Origin: Dethiosulfatibacter aminovorans DSM 17477
Lineage (GTDB): Bacteria > Bacillota > Clostridia > Tissierellales > Dethiosulfatibacteraceae
Assembly: GCF_900142005.1 (NCBI RefSeq)
Contig: NZ_FQZL01000031.1
Coordinates: 1-47,769 of the forward strand
Direction of reading: 5' to 3'
Length of the DNA stretch: 47,769 nt
Positions 1 to 8,894 of the stretch are shown here, in pieces (position 1 is the stretch's first letter; each line of letters begins with the position of its first letter). The position numbers were made by a program, and so were the translations under genes. The notes beneath the pieces were generated by a model. It was given only the letters and a program-made list of their open reading frames with translations, was not told where the DNA came from and did not search any database.

Positions 1-127
<127 letters not shown>

Positions 128-310
128 ATCTCTATTTAAGGCTTTCGCCTTTAACTCATTTCTTACACTGACTTCTCCTTATTAAAAAAGTCCCAAAATT
201 ACTTTTGTTTGTTACATAATTAACTCTAAGAATTACGTTGACTATGTGTTATTCTATTGTCCAGGTTCTTTGCTGTATCCGTTGCTGTTGCTTGTTTTGA
301 CAACTTGTTC
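128..310 (-). other. rRNA leader
   Basis: This is the transcribed leader between the last rRNA promoter and the 16S 5' end. It is AT-rich and holds no gene. A short stem, GGCGAAAGCC on the minus strand (about 140-149), lies just upstream of the 16S start and may belong to the precursor-processing helix. I could not recognise a clear boxA antiterminator. Confidence 0.6.
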
Positions 311-339
311 AGTATACCACTCTTACTTTTCCGTGTCAA
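311..339 (-). promoter_or_regulatory. rRNA promoter, copy nearest 16S
   Basis: On the minus strand there is a perfect TTGACA -35 (complement of 334-339) and TATACT -10 (complement of 311-316) separated by exactly 17 nt. It is the promoter closest to the 16S gene. Confidence 0.9.
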
Positions 340-430
340 CTGTTTTTTCAAGTTTTTTTAAATCTTTTTTACAAGTTTTTTACTTGTTCTTTACTATCTT
401 TCCTGCAGCCTTTTTTTAAGGTGCCTTAAT

Positions 431-459
431 AGTATAGCGACTGTGTTTCGTTTTGTCAA
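431..459 (-). promoter_or_regulatory. rRNA promoter, second copy
   Basis: TTGACA (complement of 454-459) and TATACT (complement of 431-436), with a 17-nt spacer, on the minus strand. It lies 120 bp upstream of the previous copy and has the same hexamers. Confidence 0.9.
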
Positions 460-524
460 CTGCTTTTTTAACTTTTTCTGACTTTTTCTGACTTTTTCCA
501 CATTCTCTTTCGAGACGCTTTATC

Positions 525-553
525 AGTATAATGACTTTATCTTCATTTGTCAA
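525..553 (-). promoter_or_regulatory. rRNA promoter, third copy
   Basis: TTGACA (complement of 548-553) and TATACT (complement of 525-530), with a 17-nt spacer, on the minus strand. Short tandem repeats of CTGACTTTTT on the plus strand lie just downstream, at about 471-500. Confidence 0.9.
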
Positions 554-624
554 CCGTTGTTTTTCGGTTTCACAGTTTTTATTTTCAAGCCATCTTTCAC
601 AGCACTTTTTTAGAGTGCTTTTCT

Positions 625-653
625 ATTATAGGGATTAATGACATCATTGTCAA
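625..653 (-). promoter_or_regulatory. rRNA promoter, fourth and most distal copy
   Basis: TTGACA (complement of 648-653) and a perfect TATAAT (complement of 625-630), with a 17-nt spacer, on the minus strand. This is the strongest of the four by consensus and the farthest from the 16S gene. Confidence 0.9.
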
Positions 654-924
654 CAATAAGTTTATATTATCTTATAATTTATTCTCATTACAAACCTGCC
701 ATTCTTGAAATCTCATATATTAAATGTTATAATTTTATTGTTGTGAATATACAGGGTAGCTCATTAATATCTTTGTCTACAAGCATGACATGATTATATG
801 TATTACGTGCTATTCCCTTCTATTGTGCTGGGATTTTTTTATTTATTCGGTCGGAATGATTCAACTGATTGAAAATTAGACGAACTCGATATACTGGAGA
901 TTTATAATTTAGTCGGAGGAAAAG
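654..924. other. intergenic, divergent promoter region
   Basis: AT-rich gap between the rRNA promoters (leftward) and the first rightward gene. No gene is evident. On the plus strand a TTGAAA at 869-874 and TATACT at 890-895 could be a weak promoter for the next gene, but the 15-nt spacer is short. A TATAAT at 903-908 has no matching -35. Confidence 0.4.
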
Positions 925-1176
925 ATGAACAGGGTCAGAATCAAAAAATGTAAATGTTGTGATGAGAAAATCAAATGGAAACCAGTCAATAAAAACAACA
1001 AGCACTCTATTCATTCCGAGGTACATTCTTTCGACAGAAACATAAGTTATGCCAAGCTCATAAGCGAGGACGAGTTATCAGTTACATATACCTTCTACTG
1101 TAAATCATGTGACAGGGAAAACATAGCAACAATTTCAAAAAAAACATATAAGGAAATAAGACTTACAGTCTGCTGA
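925..1176 (+). CDS. small cysteine-rich (putative zinc-binding) protein
   Basis: An 83-residue protein that I cannot assign to a named family. The start is well supported by GGAGG five bases before the ATG. Cysteines cluster at both ends: C9, C11 and C12 in a CKCC motif, and C59 and C62 in a CKSC motif. Two such knuckles are the usual pattern of a zinc ribbon, so metal binding is likely; nucleic-acid or protein binding is only a guess. It is strongly basic near the N-terminus. It is the first plus-strand gene after the rRNA promoters and precedes an acetyltransferase gene, from which it is separated by a hairpin. Confidence 0.65.
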   Translation: MNRVRIKKCKCCDEKIKWKPVNKNNKHSIHSEVHSFDRNISYAKLISEDELSVTYTFYCKSCDRENIATISKKTYKEIRLTVC

Positions 1177-1195
1177 TAAAATATAAATGTAAACA

Positions 1196-1229
1196 AATGC
1201 CATCCGGATCAATCTTAACGGATGGCATT
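1196..1229. terminator. hairpin between two plus-strand genes
   Basis: A perfect 11-bp inverted repeat, AATGCCATCCG (1196-1206) and CGGATGGCATT (1219-1229), with a 12-nt loop. It has no clear T-run on the plus strand, so it may be an attenuating or RNA-stabilising hairpin rather than a full intrinsic terminator. Confidence 0.45.
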
Positions 1230-1252
1230 AACTAATTAATATGGAGGCAATT

Positions 1253-2128
1253 ATGATAGTATCCTTTTCATCTTTAGACGAAAGACTTAAGGAAGAAGCG
1301 CTAAATTTCATACTCAGTCATTCAACAAGCCTGTATTATGGAGATATTGAAGATAGAAAGAAATATCTTACTGGCGGCACCTTTGAAAAAGGTGAAAATC
1401 TTAAATTCTATTATGAAAATTCCAAGTTCATCGGTTCCATAGGAATTGTAACTTCAGAAATAAGCTTAAAAAAAGAAGGCTATATTACAGAAATCAATGT
1501 TTCAGACAAGTCCTTGAAAGTTTTCGGATACTTGCTTGAGGATGCAGTTTCTGTTTGCAAAAATGCGGGGGCTGCCATTATAACTCTTGGTTTGAAACCT
1601 CATAACTTCTTTCTTGCAGATTCAGTAATGGAATCCAACTTCATACGTTCATATAGTTTTATAAAATTAGTACATAATAGAAGTATCGAGTATGAATACG
1701 ACAACCTGGTTGCGCTAAACAAGGAAAATGCTCCCGCATTTGCTGAAATAATGACTTCTTCCTTTCTGAATACTCCCAATGGAGGTTCTTTATCTGTAAA
1801 GGAAGCATATGAATTATTGGATGATCATGACAACAATAAATACGGATTGCTTGATACCCAATGCGGTTACGTAGGCGTTTACGAACTAAGGATTACCGGC
1901 AAGAAGGGATGGATAGATTCAATCGGTATTAAACCGTCATGTCAGCACAAGGGATATGGCAAGATGCTGCTAAACCAGACAATGGGATATCTTTATTCCC
2001 TGGGAGTTGAAGCAATCGAAATGATGGTAGCAGATTCCAATACAATTGCATACGAACTTTATCTTAAAACAGGATTTGAGGAGAAGGAAGTCCTATCTAC
2101 CTGGTACAAGCTCTCTGTAAATAGTTGA
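1253..2128 (+). CDS. GNAT-family N-acetyltransferase, tandem GNAT
   Basis: A 291-residue protein. The C-terminal half is a clear GNAT fold: motif A QHKGYGK at about 231-237 binds the acetyl-CoA pyrophosphate, and motif B follows with the A.ELYLKTGFEE segment typical of the family. The N-terminal half has a similar predicted layout but lacks the Q/RxxGxG/A motif, so this is probably a two-GNAT protein with one degenerate half. The substrate is unknown. The start at 1253 is preferred over the in-frame ATG at 1241 because that earlier ATG lies inside the ribosome binding site (GGAGG, 5-nt spacing). The gene stands alone and is not obviously linked to defence. Confidence 0.85.
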   Translation: MIVSFSSLDERLKEEALNFILSHSTSLYYGDIEDRKKYLTGGTFEKGENLKFYYENSKFIGSIGIVTSEISLKKEGYITEINVSDKSLKVFGYLLEDAVSVCKNAGAAIITLGLKPHNFFLADSVMESNFIRSYSFIKLVHNRSIEYEYDNLVALNKENAPAFAEIMTSSFLNTPNGGSLSVKEAYELLDDHDNNKYGLLDTQCGYVGVYELRITGKKGWIDSIGIKPSCQHKGYGKMLLNQTMGYLYSLGVEAIEMMVADSNTIAYELYLKTGFEEKEVLSTWYKLSVNS

Positions 2129-2139
2129 CTATAATCTGA

Positions 2140-2238
2140 CCAGCCGCTTTTGGAGCCGATAAAGTATCTATTCAAAAAATAATCGGTCATTCTTACTATG
2201 CCACTAGGGCAAATATTTACACAATACGCTTATGCTAA
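2140..2238 (+). pseudogene. integrase (tyrosine recombinase) C-terminal remnant
   Basis: A short open frame, closed upstream by a stop at 2137-2139, encodes about 32 residues ending at a TAA. It includes GADKVSIQKIIGHSYYATRA followed by NIYT. This matches the end of phage-type tyrosine recombinases (GA..K.IQ..LGH....T..IYTH), which carries the conserved GH pair. The catalytic R-H-R-Y residues that would lie upstream are absent and there is no start or ribosome binding site, so it is a decayed fragment. It marks past mobile-element activity at the left edge of the island. Confidence 0.6.
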
Positions 2239-2269
2239 AAAAATAAATAAGCCAGGAATTATCCTGGCT
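2237..2269 (-). terminator. intrinsic terminator of the GGDEF-EAL gene
   Basis: On the minus strand a 7-bp stem, AGCCAGG/CCTGGCT (2250-2256 and 2263-2269) with a 6-nt loop, is followed by a T-rich run ending in seven T. It sits about 60 bp past the stop of the leftward EAL gene. Confidence 0.8.
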
Positions 2270-2326
2270 CAAATCTTCTATAATCACATTAGCAACTGTC
2301 AATAGTTCTCCTTAGCAAACTATTCT

Positions 2327-3607
2327 TTATAACAATTGTTCTTTTGCTAGCATTAACTGTTTGCTAATATCTTCAGGTTTTAGCGGTTTACTGAAATAAT
2401 ATCCTTGAATGACTTGACATCCCAAAGATTGTAAAATCATAAATTGAGTTTCAGTCTCTACACCCTCTGCAAAAACATTAATATCAAATTCTTTTGCTGA
2501 ATTAATAACACCTTCTATAAATGAATAAGCAGCATCATTCTCGATATTACTTATAAAAAACTTATCTATCTTTATATTGTGACAAGGATACTTAAATACA
2601 TTTCTAAGTAAATTATACCCAGTTCCATAATTGTCTAGTGAGATTTCAAATCCATGTTTTATAAACTTATTTAAAAGAACCTCTATGCTTCTAATATTAT
2701 TATATATACACCTTTCAGTTAACTCAATTCCTAACATACTTGACTCTATATCACTTTTCTCAACACTTTTCACTAAATAATTTAAAAAGTAATCATTTTT
2801 AAGGTCTTCAGATGATACTTTAATGAATACTTTTGTTGTAATACCCTTCTTTTTCCATTCAGATAATTGTTTAATGACTTCTTTAGCGACCCATTTTGTT
2901 ACATAATTAATTAAATCATGCCTTTCAACTATATCAATTATTTCCCCAATATTCATTTTCAGGCTATCCCATCTCAATAATGCTTCTACACCAATAATTA
3001 CATCATCAATCATATTGTATATTGGTTGATATTCAACTCTTAACTCATTATTATTAAGAGCATGAAATATTTCACACATTATAGAATGTTCCTTTTGAAA
3101 AACATCTGCTAGTGAATTGCTGAAAATTGATAAATTATCAATTTCCCTACCTTCTTGCAGCAATGATCTGCTAAGATTATTACAAAATATTTCAGTTTTA
3201 TCTCCATGTATTGGATATTTTAGAATACTACTTTTTAACTCCAAATTAATTGGAACGTTATTTATCAAAATCGGATTGTTAAATATTTCTAAGAACTGTA
3301 TGCTTTTTTTGTATGTAGCATCAATATTTGATTCTTCTAAAATTAGAACAAATTCATTGTTGCATAAAGAATATGGTTCACACTTATCAAATATCTCTTT
3401 GGCAATATCAATAGTATATTGTATGGATTTTCTGCTTATAGAATAATCATTGAACTTATTTATCCGACTCAAATTTGTAACCTCGAAAACAAAAGCAGTA
3501 AACTCATTTATATCTTCATCATTCATCAATATGTCTAAATCTTCATATAATTTGTTAACATTCTTCAAACCGTTATATTCATTTATTGACACTTCATCAT
3601 TTAACAT
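2327..3607 (-). CDS. degenerate GGDEF-EAL domain protein
   Basis: A 426-residue protein. Residues ~25-155 resemble a GGDEF domain, but the signature is replaced by CNNEF (82-86), so cyclase activity is not expected. Residues ~175-420 form an EAL domain with YQP, EALLRW (E208), IELTE (E295), KID (346-348), AEGVET (E381) and QGYYFSKP. Two metal-site positions differ from active phosphodiesterases: the Asn of the VNLS motif is Lys (K263), and the DD pair is D325-N326. The protein may therefore bind c-di-GMP without hydrolysing it, or be only weakly active. No membrane segment or sensor domain is seen, so it is probably cytosolic. The start at 3607 follows GGAGGT by 7 nt; a longer in-frame start at 3622 lies inside that site. 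A c-di-GMP-I riboswitch lies in its leader. Confidence 0.9.
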   Translation of the reverse strand: MLNDEVSINEYNGLKNVNKLYEDLDILMNDEDINEFTAFVFEVTNLSRINKFNDYSISRKSIQYTIDIAKEIFDKCEPYSLCNNEFVLILEESNIDATYKKSIQFLEIFNNPILINNVPINLELKSSILKYPIHGDKTEIFCNNLSRSLLQEGREIDNLSIFSNSLADVFQKEHSIMCEIFHALNNNELRVEYQPIYNMIDDVIIGVEALLRWDSLKMNIGEIIDIVERHDLINYVTKWVAKEVIKQLSEWKKKGITTKVFIKVSSEDLKNDYFLNYLVKSVEKSDIESSMLGIELTERCIYNNIRSIEVLLNKFIKHGFEISLDNYGTGYNLLRNVFKYPCHNIKIDKFFISNIENDAAYSFIEGVINSAKEFDINVFAEGVETETQFMILQSLGCQVIQGYYFSKPLKPEDISKQLMLAKEQLL

Positions 3608-3711
3608 TGTACTGACCTCCATTAAAATTGAATATTGAACCTCAAATATGCTTCCCGCTAATCAGGAAACTTTCACTCAAATATCCTTCTCGACTATCTA
3701 CAATGTTAATT

Positions 3712-3803
3712 ATGTCTCTTCGGTAGCTCAACCGTCATAGAAAATTCCTTAGACCTGTAGCTTTGCGTCCTTACCTTTCAGTAAGTTTGCCTTTGTCGGA
3801 ACA
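3712..3803 (-). promoter_or_regulatory. cyclic-di-GMP-I riboswitch (GEMM)
   Basis: On the minus strand the conserved GEMM core is readable in order: ACAAAGGCAAAC, a stem closed around a GAAA loop, GGACGCAAAGC, ACAGGTCTAA, a variable stem, and GAGCTACCGA at the 3' end. This matches the c-di-GMP-I aptamer. The position that separates c-di-GMP from cGAMP binders appears to be G when aligned by eye, which favours c-di-GMP. About 105 nt separate the aptamer from the start codon of the EAL gene. I see no clear intrinsic terminator in the expression platform, so control may be translational or use another structure. Confidence 0.88.
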
Positions 3804-4518
3804 TTATTTATAAGTGAAGTTAAAATTTACTATTCATTTATCAAGATTATATAAAAAACAAATTAACATGTCAAATGATTTGTTTGCAAATAGCAATCTT
3901 CAGTTTTACAAAAACTAAAAAAAATGCCATAAGCCTCATTTCAGTGAGATAAATATAAACTTACTCTTATCAGTTTTGTATACAAAATACTATCCCTATA
4001 TAATAAGGAAGAAATTGAAAGTGACTACCAATCATTTTCTAATTAATATTCTAAGCCTCAAATTGAATATCTGGTTATACTTTAAAGACAGATATAAATT
4101 CGTCGGGCTGATTACACAATCTATGTTTTCGTTTATAAATAACTAAAACCCTCTATTCTATGAGGTTTGGGATAAGTTTATTACCATTTCATCCTTCTGA
4201 TTCTGGGATCCATTAGAATCGCATACAGATATGATGGTCCCTGCAACTATTGTAATTGTGTTGTACTTTTCAAAGGCACATATTAAAGTGCTTTTTCAAA
4301 TTGTGATTTAGAAATCAATCTATTTGTTATACTCGATTTAATTGCTTACTGTTTAATAGAACTCTACTTCTACGGCTAATTCTGGTACATCCAGAAACCG
4401 GAAATTGCCTTAGCAAATTTATTGCGGTTGTAAACTTTAGTATTCATAAAGCAACGTATAAAATCATGTATCTCAAAAATCTCAATACCATTTACTACGC
4501 TTATCATATTGAAAATCC
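3804..4518. other. intergenic region without recognised gene
   Basis: About 700 bp, very AT-rich, between the dynamin operon (which ends at 4519) and the riboswitch. A weak hairpin, AAAGGCAC/GTGCTTTT (4272-4279 and 4288-4295), is flanked by T-rich sequence in both directions and could end transcription from the dynamin operon. The promoter of the EAL gene should lie at about 3820-3900 on the minus strand, but I cannot point to convincing hexamers. I find no supported coding sequence. Confidence 0.4.
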
Positions 4519-4980
4519 TCATATTATTCCCCATATTTTCAATAATATCAAAACTAAAGCCACAAAATCCAATATCAGTACACTTAAGATTAGTAACCAC
4601 TTCTTATTCCAACGCTTACTAATCTCCATATTTTTTTGACCTATGCTTTCAATTCCATTTTTTAGTATGTTTATTTCTTCAACCATACTTTTAACATTGG
4701 CATATGTCTTCTCATTGATTTTATAACTGTTATCAAGAAACTCATCAACTTCTTTGAATTTTTTATTGATTTCTTCTTCTGTACGTTTTAATCTACTGGT
4801 GATTGCCTTACGTGAATCTTCCGAAAGCTTCTTATTCTTTTCAAATTCACCCTCAAACTTCTTTCCGATTTCCTTAAATAATTCATCTACAAAGATATCT
4901 TTATACAAATTTTTAAGAGACTCTCTAGTATTGTCAGATAATGATTCTTCAAGAATTTTGTTTTTGCTACTATCTTGCAT
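4519..4980 (-). CDS. small coiled-coil protein with C-terminal membrane anchor
   Basis: A 153-residue protein that I do not recognise by family. Residues ~1-120 are highly charged and heptad-like, predicted to form long helices or a coiled coil. Residues ~127-150 form one strongly hydrophobic segment (LLILSVLILDFVALVLILL) preceded by basic residues (KRWNKKW), which suggests a tail-anchored protein with its bulk in the cytoplasm. Its start codon overlaps the end of the upstream GTPase gene by 11 nt, so it is translationally coupled and is probably the third component of that system, perhaps a membrane recruiter. It is the last gene of the operon. Confidence 0.75.
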   Translation of the reverse strand: MQDSSKNKILEESLSDNTRESLKNLYKDIFVDELFKEIGKKFEGEFEKNKKLSEDSRKAITSRLKRTEEEINKKFKEVDEFLDNSYKINEKTYANVKSMVEEINILKNGIESIGQKNMEISKRWNKKWLLILSVLILDFVALVLILLKIWGII

Positions 4981-6907
4981 TGTACTCTCCCTGTTGATAA
5001 GAATAATCCATAATCATAAAGCTAATTTTCTCTAATATATTGATTGATTCTATATCATTTTTTGATTCATTCAAAGAATTGGTTAATTCAATAAGATTAT
5101 TCTTAAATTCTTTTTCAATTAGTAACGTCCTATTATTAAGGTTTTCTAACTCTTTTTTTGTTCTAAGCTCAAATTCATCTCTGGATTTTTCAATATTACT
5201 TCGTTCTCTCATGTTAATATTGATATATTTTTCCTTTTTGTTTATTAAATCATTACAATCCCTCAACTCACTTCTTCTATCGTCAATATTTTTCTTAATA
5301 CTGAATTTTAATCTATTTATTTCTTCAATAATTTTATTTACTTGCTTTGACAACTCTTCTTCCATAGTTTCTATTTCTGATTCAAACTTTCTAATTAATT
5401 TACTTTTTGAATCAAACATTCCATACTTGAATCTACAACTTACATTACCAGTTATAAGTCGTGTTATTTCATTTGAAGCCGCATTCAAAATGTTAATAGT
5501 CTTGTTTATATCTAATTTTTCAAAACTTATTTTTAATACAGGCAAATCCGATAAAATCTTATTTATATAATGGACTTTTTCATCATCTGATTTTACTGAT
5601 TCAAATGATTTCTTTGAAAATTCTCTCCAATTTCTTTTAAATTCTTTTTCATACTCTTCAAAAAGGTTTTTTATATCTTTCTTTTTAATACCCTTATTAC
5701 CATTAACTTCTGTAAAAGGTTTGAATCTAATAGGACTTTTTATCATTATATTTAATGCCGTTTCATTAACTTTGCTTTTTAGTTTCTCAATATCTCTATT
5801 TAGATTTTTGGATACAGATTCACATTTTTTCTTATCGTTCTCCACTTCCTTAATAACATTATTTATTTTTTTCAACTCTTTCTGAAACTTCTGCTTTTCT
5901 TTCTCTATGTTTTCCCTATATTGACTACTAATTCTAGTGTTCATAGTAAAAAGGTTAAAATCAGAAAGAGAGATGCAAACATCTTCTCTCAACTCGTTTA
6001 TTAATTCATTTATTATACTTTCTGTTTTCTCAAAAACATTTGGATTATTTTCTCTTAGCTCGTTGAAGGATTTGCCAACTTCAACCGGATAGCATTTGTT
6101 CTTCATATCTTTTTTAAAAGTTCCTTCAAGCTCTGCATAAATTAGATTTAAATAAGAATGTTTATTCAATTTATCGACACTCATTATTTTTTTCTTTATA
6201 GAATCATTGGAAATACACTTTGTTAATACAATTCTATATTTGTCAGGATAATCTGTCCAAAATAGTGTCTTATTCAATTTATTCAAATACAGTATCTGAT
6301 TAATTTCTTCTACTATGTATACTTTGCCACACATGGGTAAATATTTTCTATAAAGCTCATTTACTATTTCTTTCTCTGAAGAATCAGAAGACTCTATACC
6401 TGGTAAGTCTACAATATTTACACACTCATCACTATTGTCATAGAAAAATCTTTTAGGAATCATAATCTCAATCTCCTTTTCATTCCTAAAAGAATTGTCG
6501 GTAATCTTATTTCTTAATTTTGAAAAGAAACCCTCAACTTCTTTATTATCAGTGAAGTTTTTATATTCTTGATCATACTTCACTCTATATTTATTGTCAT
6601 ATGATTTACAGTAAATCATTGTAGTTACTGTGGATGACTCACCAATCTTTCTTCCACCTCTCAATACTTTGGAAACTACATCATAACTGTCATCTCTTAT
6701 TCCCAACAGTTTTAAAATTAGTGATGTCTTTCCAACCTGTGCCCTACCATATACAACAGTATATGTCTCACCTTTTTCCTGACGTTCTACTATTTCACTT
6801 AAATAATCATCTTTCAGTAACCCTACAAATTCTTTATGAGCTTTATTTACCCAGTCTAATCTGTTTTTTATCAAGTCCTCTTTAGTTGAACGGATGATCT
6901 TGTCCAT
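4970..6907 (-). CDS. dynamin-like GTPase (component B)
   Basis: A 645-residue protein. The GTPase domain has the P-loop GRAQVGKTS (54-62), switch-I threonines in SSTVTT (91-96), the G3 motif DLPG (167-170) and a G4-like LTKC (228-231), where the usual TKxD aspartate is missing. The rest (~320-640) is mostly charged helix and coiled coil, as in the stalk of bacterial dynamin-like proteins. No membrane segment is visible, unlike its upstream partner. It overlaps the preceding GTPase gene by 26 nt and the following small membrane protein by 11 nt. Pairs of unequal dynamin-like proteins that work together are known in bacteria (LeoABC, paired BDLPs). A role in membrane surveillance or phage defence is inferred from the context only. 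A weak AGGA lies upstream of the start. Confidence 0.8.
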   Translation of the reverse strand: MDKIIRSTKEDLIKNRLDWVNKAHKEFVGLLKDDYLSEIVERQEKGETYTVVYGRAQVGKTSLILKLLGIRDDSYDVVSKVLRGGRKIGESSTVTTMIYCKSYDNKYRVKYDQEYKNFTDNKEVEGFFSKLRNKITDNSFRNEKEIEIMIPKRFFYDNSDECVNIVDLPGIESSDSSEKEIVNELYRKYLPMCGKVYIVEEINQILYLNKLNKTLFWTDYPDKYRIVLTKCISNDSIKKKIMSVDKLNKHSYLNLIYAELEGTFKKDMKNKCYPVEVGKSFNELRENNPNVFEKTESIINELINELREDVCISLSDFNLFTMNTRISSQYRENIEKEKQKFQKELKKINNVIKEVENDKKKCESVSKNLNRDIEKLKSKVNETALNIMIKSPIRFKPFTEVNGNKGIKKKDIKNLFEEYEKEFKRNWREFSKKSFESVKSDDEKVHYINKILSDLPVLKISFEKLDINKTINILNAASNEITRLITGNVSCRFKYGMFDSKSKLIRKFESEIETMEEELSKQVNKIIEEINRLKFSIKKNIDDRRSELRDCNDLINKKEKYININMRERSNIEKSRDEFELRTKKELENLNNRTLLIEKEFKNNLIELTNSLNESKNDIESINILEKISFMIMDYSYQQGEYNAR

Positions 6908-8894
6908 TTTCTAATATCCTTCTTCCATAAGATCTTATATCAGATAAGAATAGTTTTATACCGAATACTAAATTATCCTTTTCTTCACAATGATATCGCA
7001 ATTCAAGCTTTTCTCTTAAATAATCGTTAAATCTATCAAAATAATCTTCATATAATTTAACAGTATTTTCTTTATACTTGCCACCGATAGCTTTTATCAT
7101 TTCTTTTGAATACTCAATCTCTGCAATTTCTCTTGCATTCAATGTTCTCCTCAAACTAACAAATAAACCAATTGCTCCTATCCCTCCAAATAATGCAGTT
7201 GCCATTGTTGACGATATATGCAGTCCAATAGATTCTGCTATTGCTGGTACAACATTAATTGTACCATCCAATGCATCTACTCCCATTAGAACCCCTATTC
7301 CCTTTAACACTGCTCCTCTTTTTTCTGAAGCATACTTCAATTCATCAATTAAATTATATTCACCATAAGTTGGTGCTAATCCCATAACTTCATTTGAAAC
7401 ATCAAAGTCTTCATTTTTCAACAATCCAATATCTCTCAAATATTGTATTCTAATAATTTCATTAGAGAGATATGGTATTTTCTTAACCTCCTGTTTTATA
7501 CTACTTCCTACATTTATCACTTCTTGCGATTCAACATTCATTAAATTAGATAGAATTTCAACAGTTGAATCATCAGAGTCCACAATTCTTTGGTTTTTCT
7601 CATTTTCAATTATTGAAGGTGGATAAAACATGGTTCTCTTACTGTTAACTCTCTCAATGCAGTCACTCAACAATTTATTATTATCGTTATTTTCCCAACT
7701 CTCATCAATCTTTTCATTCAGTTGATTGATATACTTCCTATTTTTATCAATACTATATATAATCCTATGTAATTTTTTTGTTTTATCAATTTTTGTACAA
7801 ACCTCTTCTATTGCATTCTTGCTTATATCTCGAATCTCCTTATCTATTTCTTCATATAAATCTTTTTTAACCTTAATTGCTACATCTGCCATCCAATTGA
7901 ATATTTTATCCACTTCCCCAGCACTAGGATCTTTGATATTATTCATATATATCCTGTCATCGATTTCGTCCAATAATGTAAATAGGTCATCCAGTATCAT
8001 ATCATTTATGTTAGTCAGTTGTCTTTCTCGTCCTGCTCTTTGTAATGATGAATAAGAATTTATTGACCTGATAATTTCTTGTCTCCACTCTTCCATAACT
8101 ACTGGGTCTGTACCAACTTTAATAATTCTATCTTCATCAATATTGTAATCCTCACTGAAAGATCCTTTGAGCTCATCAGTACCTGAGTTGTCTTGATCTG
8201 AAAAAGAAAGCGCAAAGATTGGTTTATCATATTTGAATTCTTCTAAAACTTTACTCATCAATTTCATATTATGCTCTTGTGCTAATTTTGTAGATGAAAA
8301 AACAAATACTGTATTTGATGCCTGTTCAAGTACATATTTTGTAAAATCATCTTCTGCTGTCCCATTATCCTCTATTCCAGGAAGCAAAATAAAAGAACAT
8401 TCTCCATGTGGAAAGTATCTCTTTGGTACAACCAACTCATAATAGATAACATCAGATGCAGGATTAATTAATCCATTATACATTTCTTCTTTTGATAATA
8501 TATTTGTTGTAAAATTACTCTCGTTTTCTATATCAACCTTAGTTGTGTAGCACTTAATTTCATCAATATCCTTTTCAGTAATCATCACTACAGCTTTTTC
8601 TCCTCTTCCTATAACATTCGGAAGATATCCATCAGGGATTTCATATAAATTCATCATCATGGTTGTTTTCCCCACACCCTGCGTCCCTGAAACAGCGATC
8701 ATATACTTGTTATAGAAAGCTTCTGCTATGAAACTTCTCTTTAATATGTTTTTAAATTTATCAGTAAACTCTTTTTCATCACCGTTGTTTCTAATCAAAC
8801 CTAAGGCTTTGCATTTACCATAAGTTTTCCATAGTTTACCATTTAATCCTTTCAATAATATCTCAGGTTCTATGTTGTAATTATTATCATTCAT
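6882..8894 (-). CDS. dynamin-like GTPase with hydrophobic segment (component A)
   Basis: A 670-residue protein from the ATG at 8894, which follows AGGAGA by 5 nt. An upstream in-frame start at 9023 would add 43 residues without a binding site and is not favoured. The P-loop is GTQGVGKTT. The G3 motif is degenerate (ILLPGIED, with Leu for Asp), and a G4-like SFSD follows. Helical stalk sequence follows. Near the C-terminus there is a long glycine- and alanine-rich hydrophobic stretch (about residues 545-600 of this product) like the membrane-inserting paddle or transmembrane hairpin of bacterial dynamins. It is the first gene of a three-gene overlapping operon with a second GTPase and a small tail-anchored protein. 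The weak G3 suggests altered nucleotide hydrolysis. The gene is more AT-rich than the block upstream of it, consistent with separate acquisition. Confidence 0.78.
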   Translation of the reverse strand: MNDNNYNIEPEILLKGLNGKLWKTYGKCKALGLIRNNGDEKEFTDKFKNILKRSFIAEAFYNKYMIAVSGTQGVGKTTMMMNLYEIPDGYLPNVIGRGEKAVVMITEKDIDEIKCYTTKVDIENESNFTTNILSKEEMYNGLINPASDVIYYELVVPKRYFPHGECSFILLPGIEDNGTAEDDFTKYVLEQASNTVFVFSSTKLAQEHNMKLMSKVLEEFKYDKPIFALSFSDQDNSGTDELKGSFSEDYNIDEDRIIKVGTDPVVMEEWRQEIIRSINSYSSLQRAGRERQLTNINDMILDDLFTLLDEIDDRIYMNNIKDPSAGEVDKIFNWMADVAIKVKKDLYEEIDKEIRDISKNAIEEVCTKIDKTKKLHRIIYSIDKNRKYINQLNEKIDESWENNDNNKLLSDCIERVNSKRTMFYPPSIIENEKNQRIVDSDDSTVEILSNLMNVESQEVINVGSSIKQEVKKIPYLSNEIIRIQYLRDIGLLKNEDFDVSNEVMGLAPTYGEYNLIDELKYASEKRGAVLKGIGVLMGVDALDGTINVVPAIAESIGLHISSTMATALFGGIGAIGLFVSLRRTLNAREIAEIEYSKEMIKAIGGKYKENTVKLYEDYFDRFNDYLREKLELRYHCEEKDNLVFGIKLFLSDIRSYGRRILENGQDHPFN

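Noticed and set aside
4376..4600. A 74-codon minus-strand frame overlapping the 3' end of the small membrane-protein gene
   Set aside because: No ribosome binding site is convincing, it overlaps a better gene by 82 nt, and its sequence matches nothing I recognise. It may be a remnant, but I cannot support it.
4970..8894. Zorya or other motor-type membrane systems
   Set aside because: The proteins have GTPase motifs of the dynamin kind, and no ZorA/ZorB-like MotA/MotB features.
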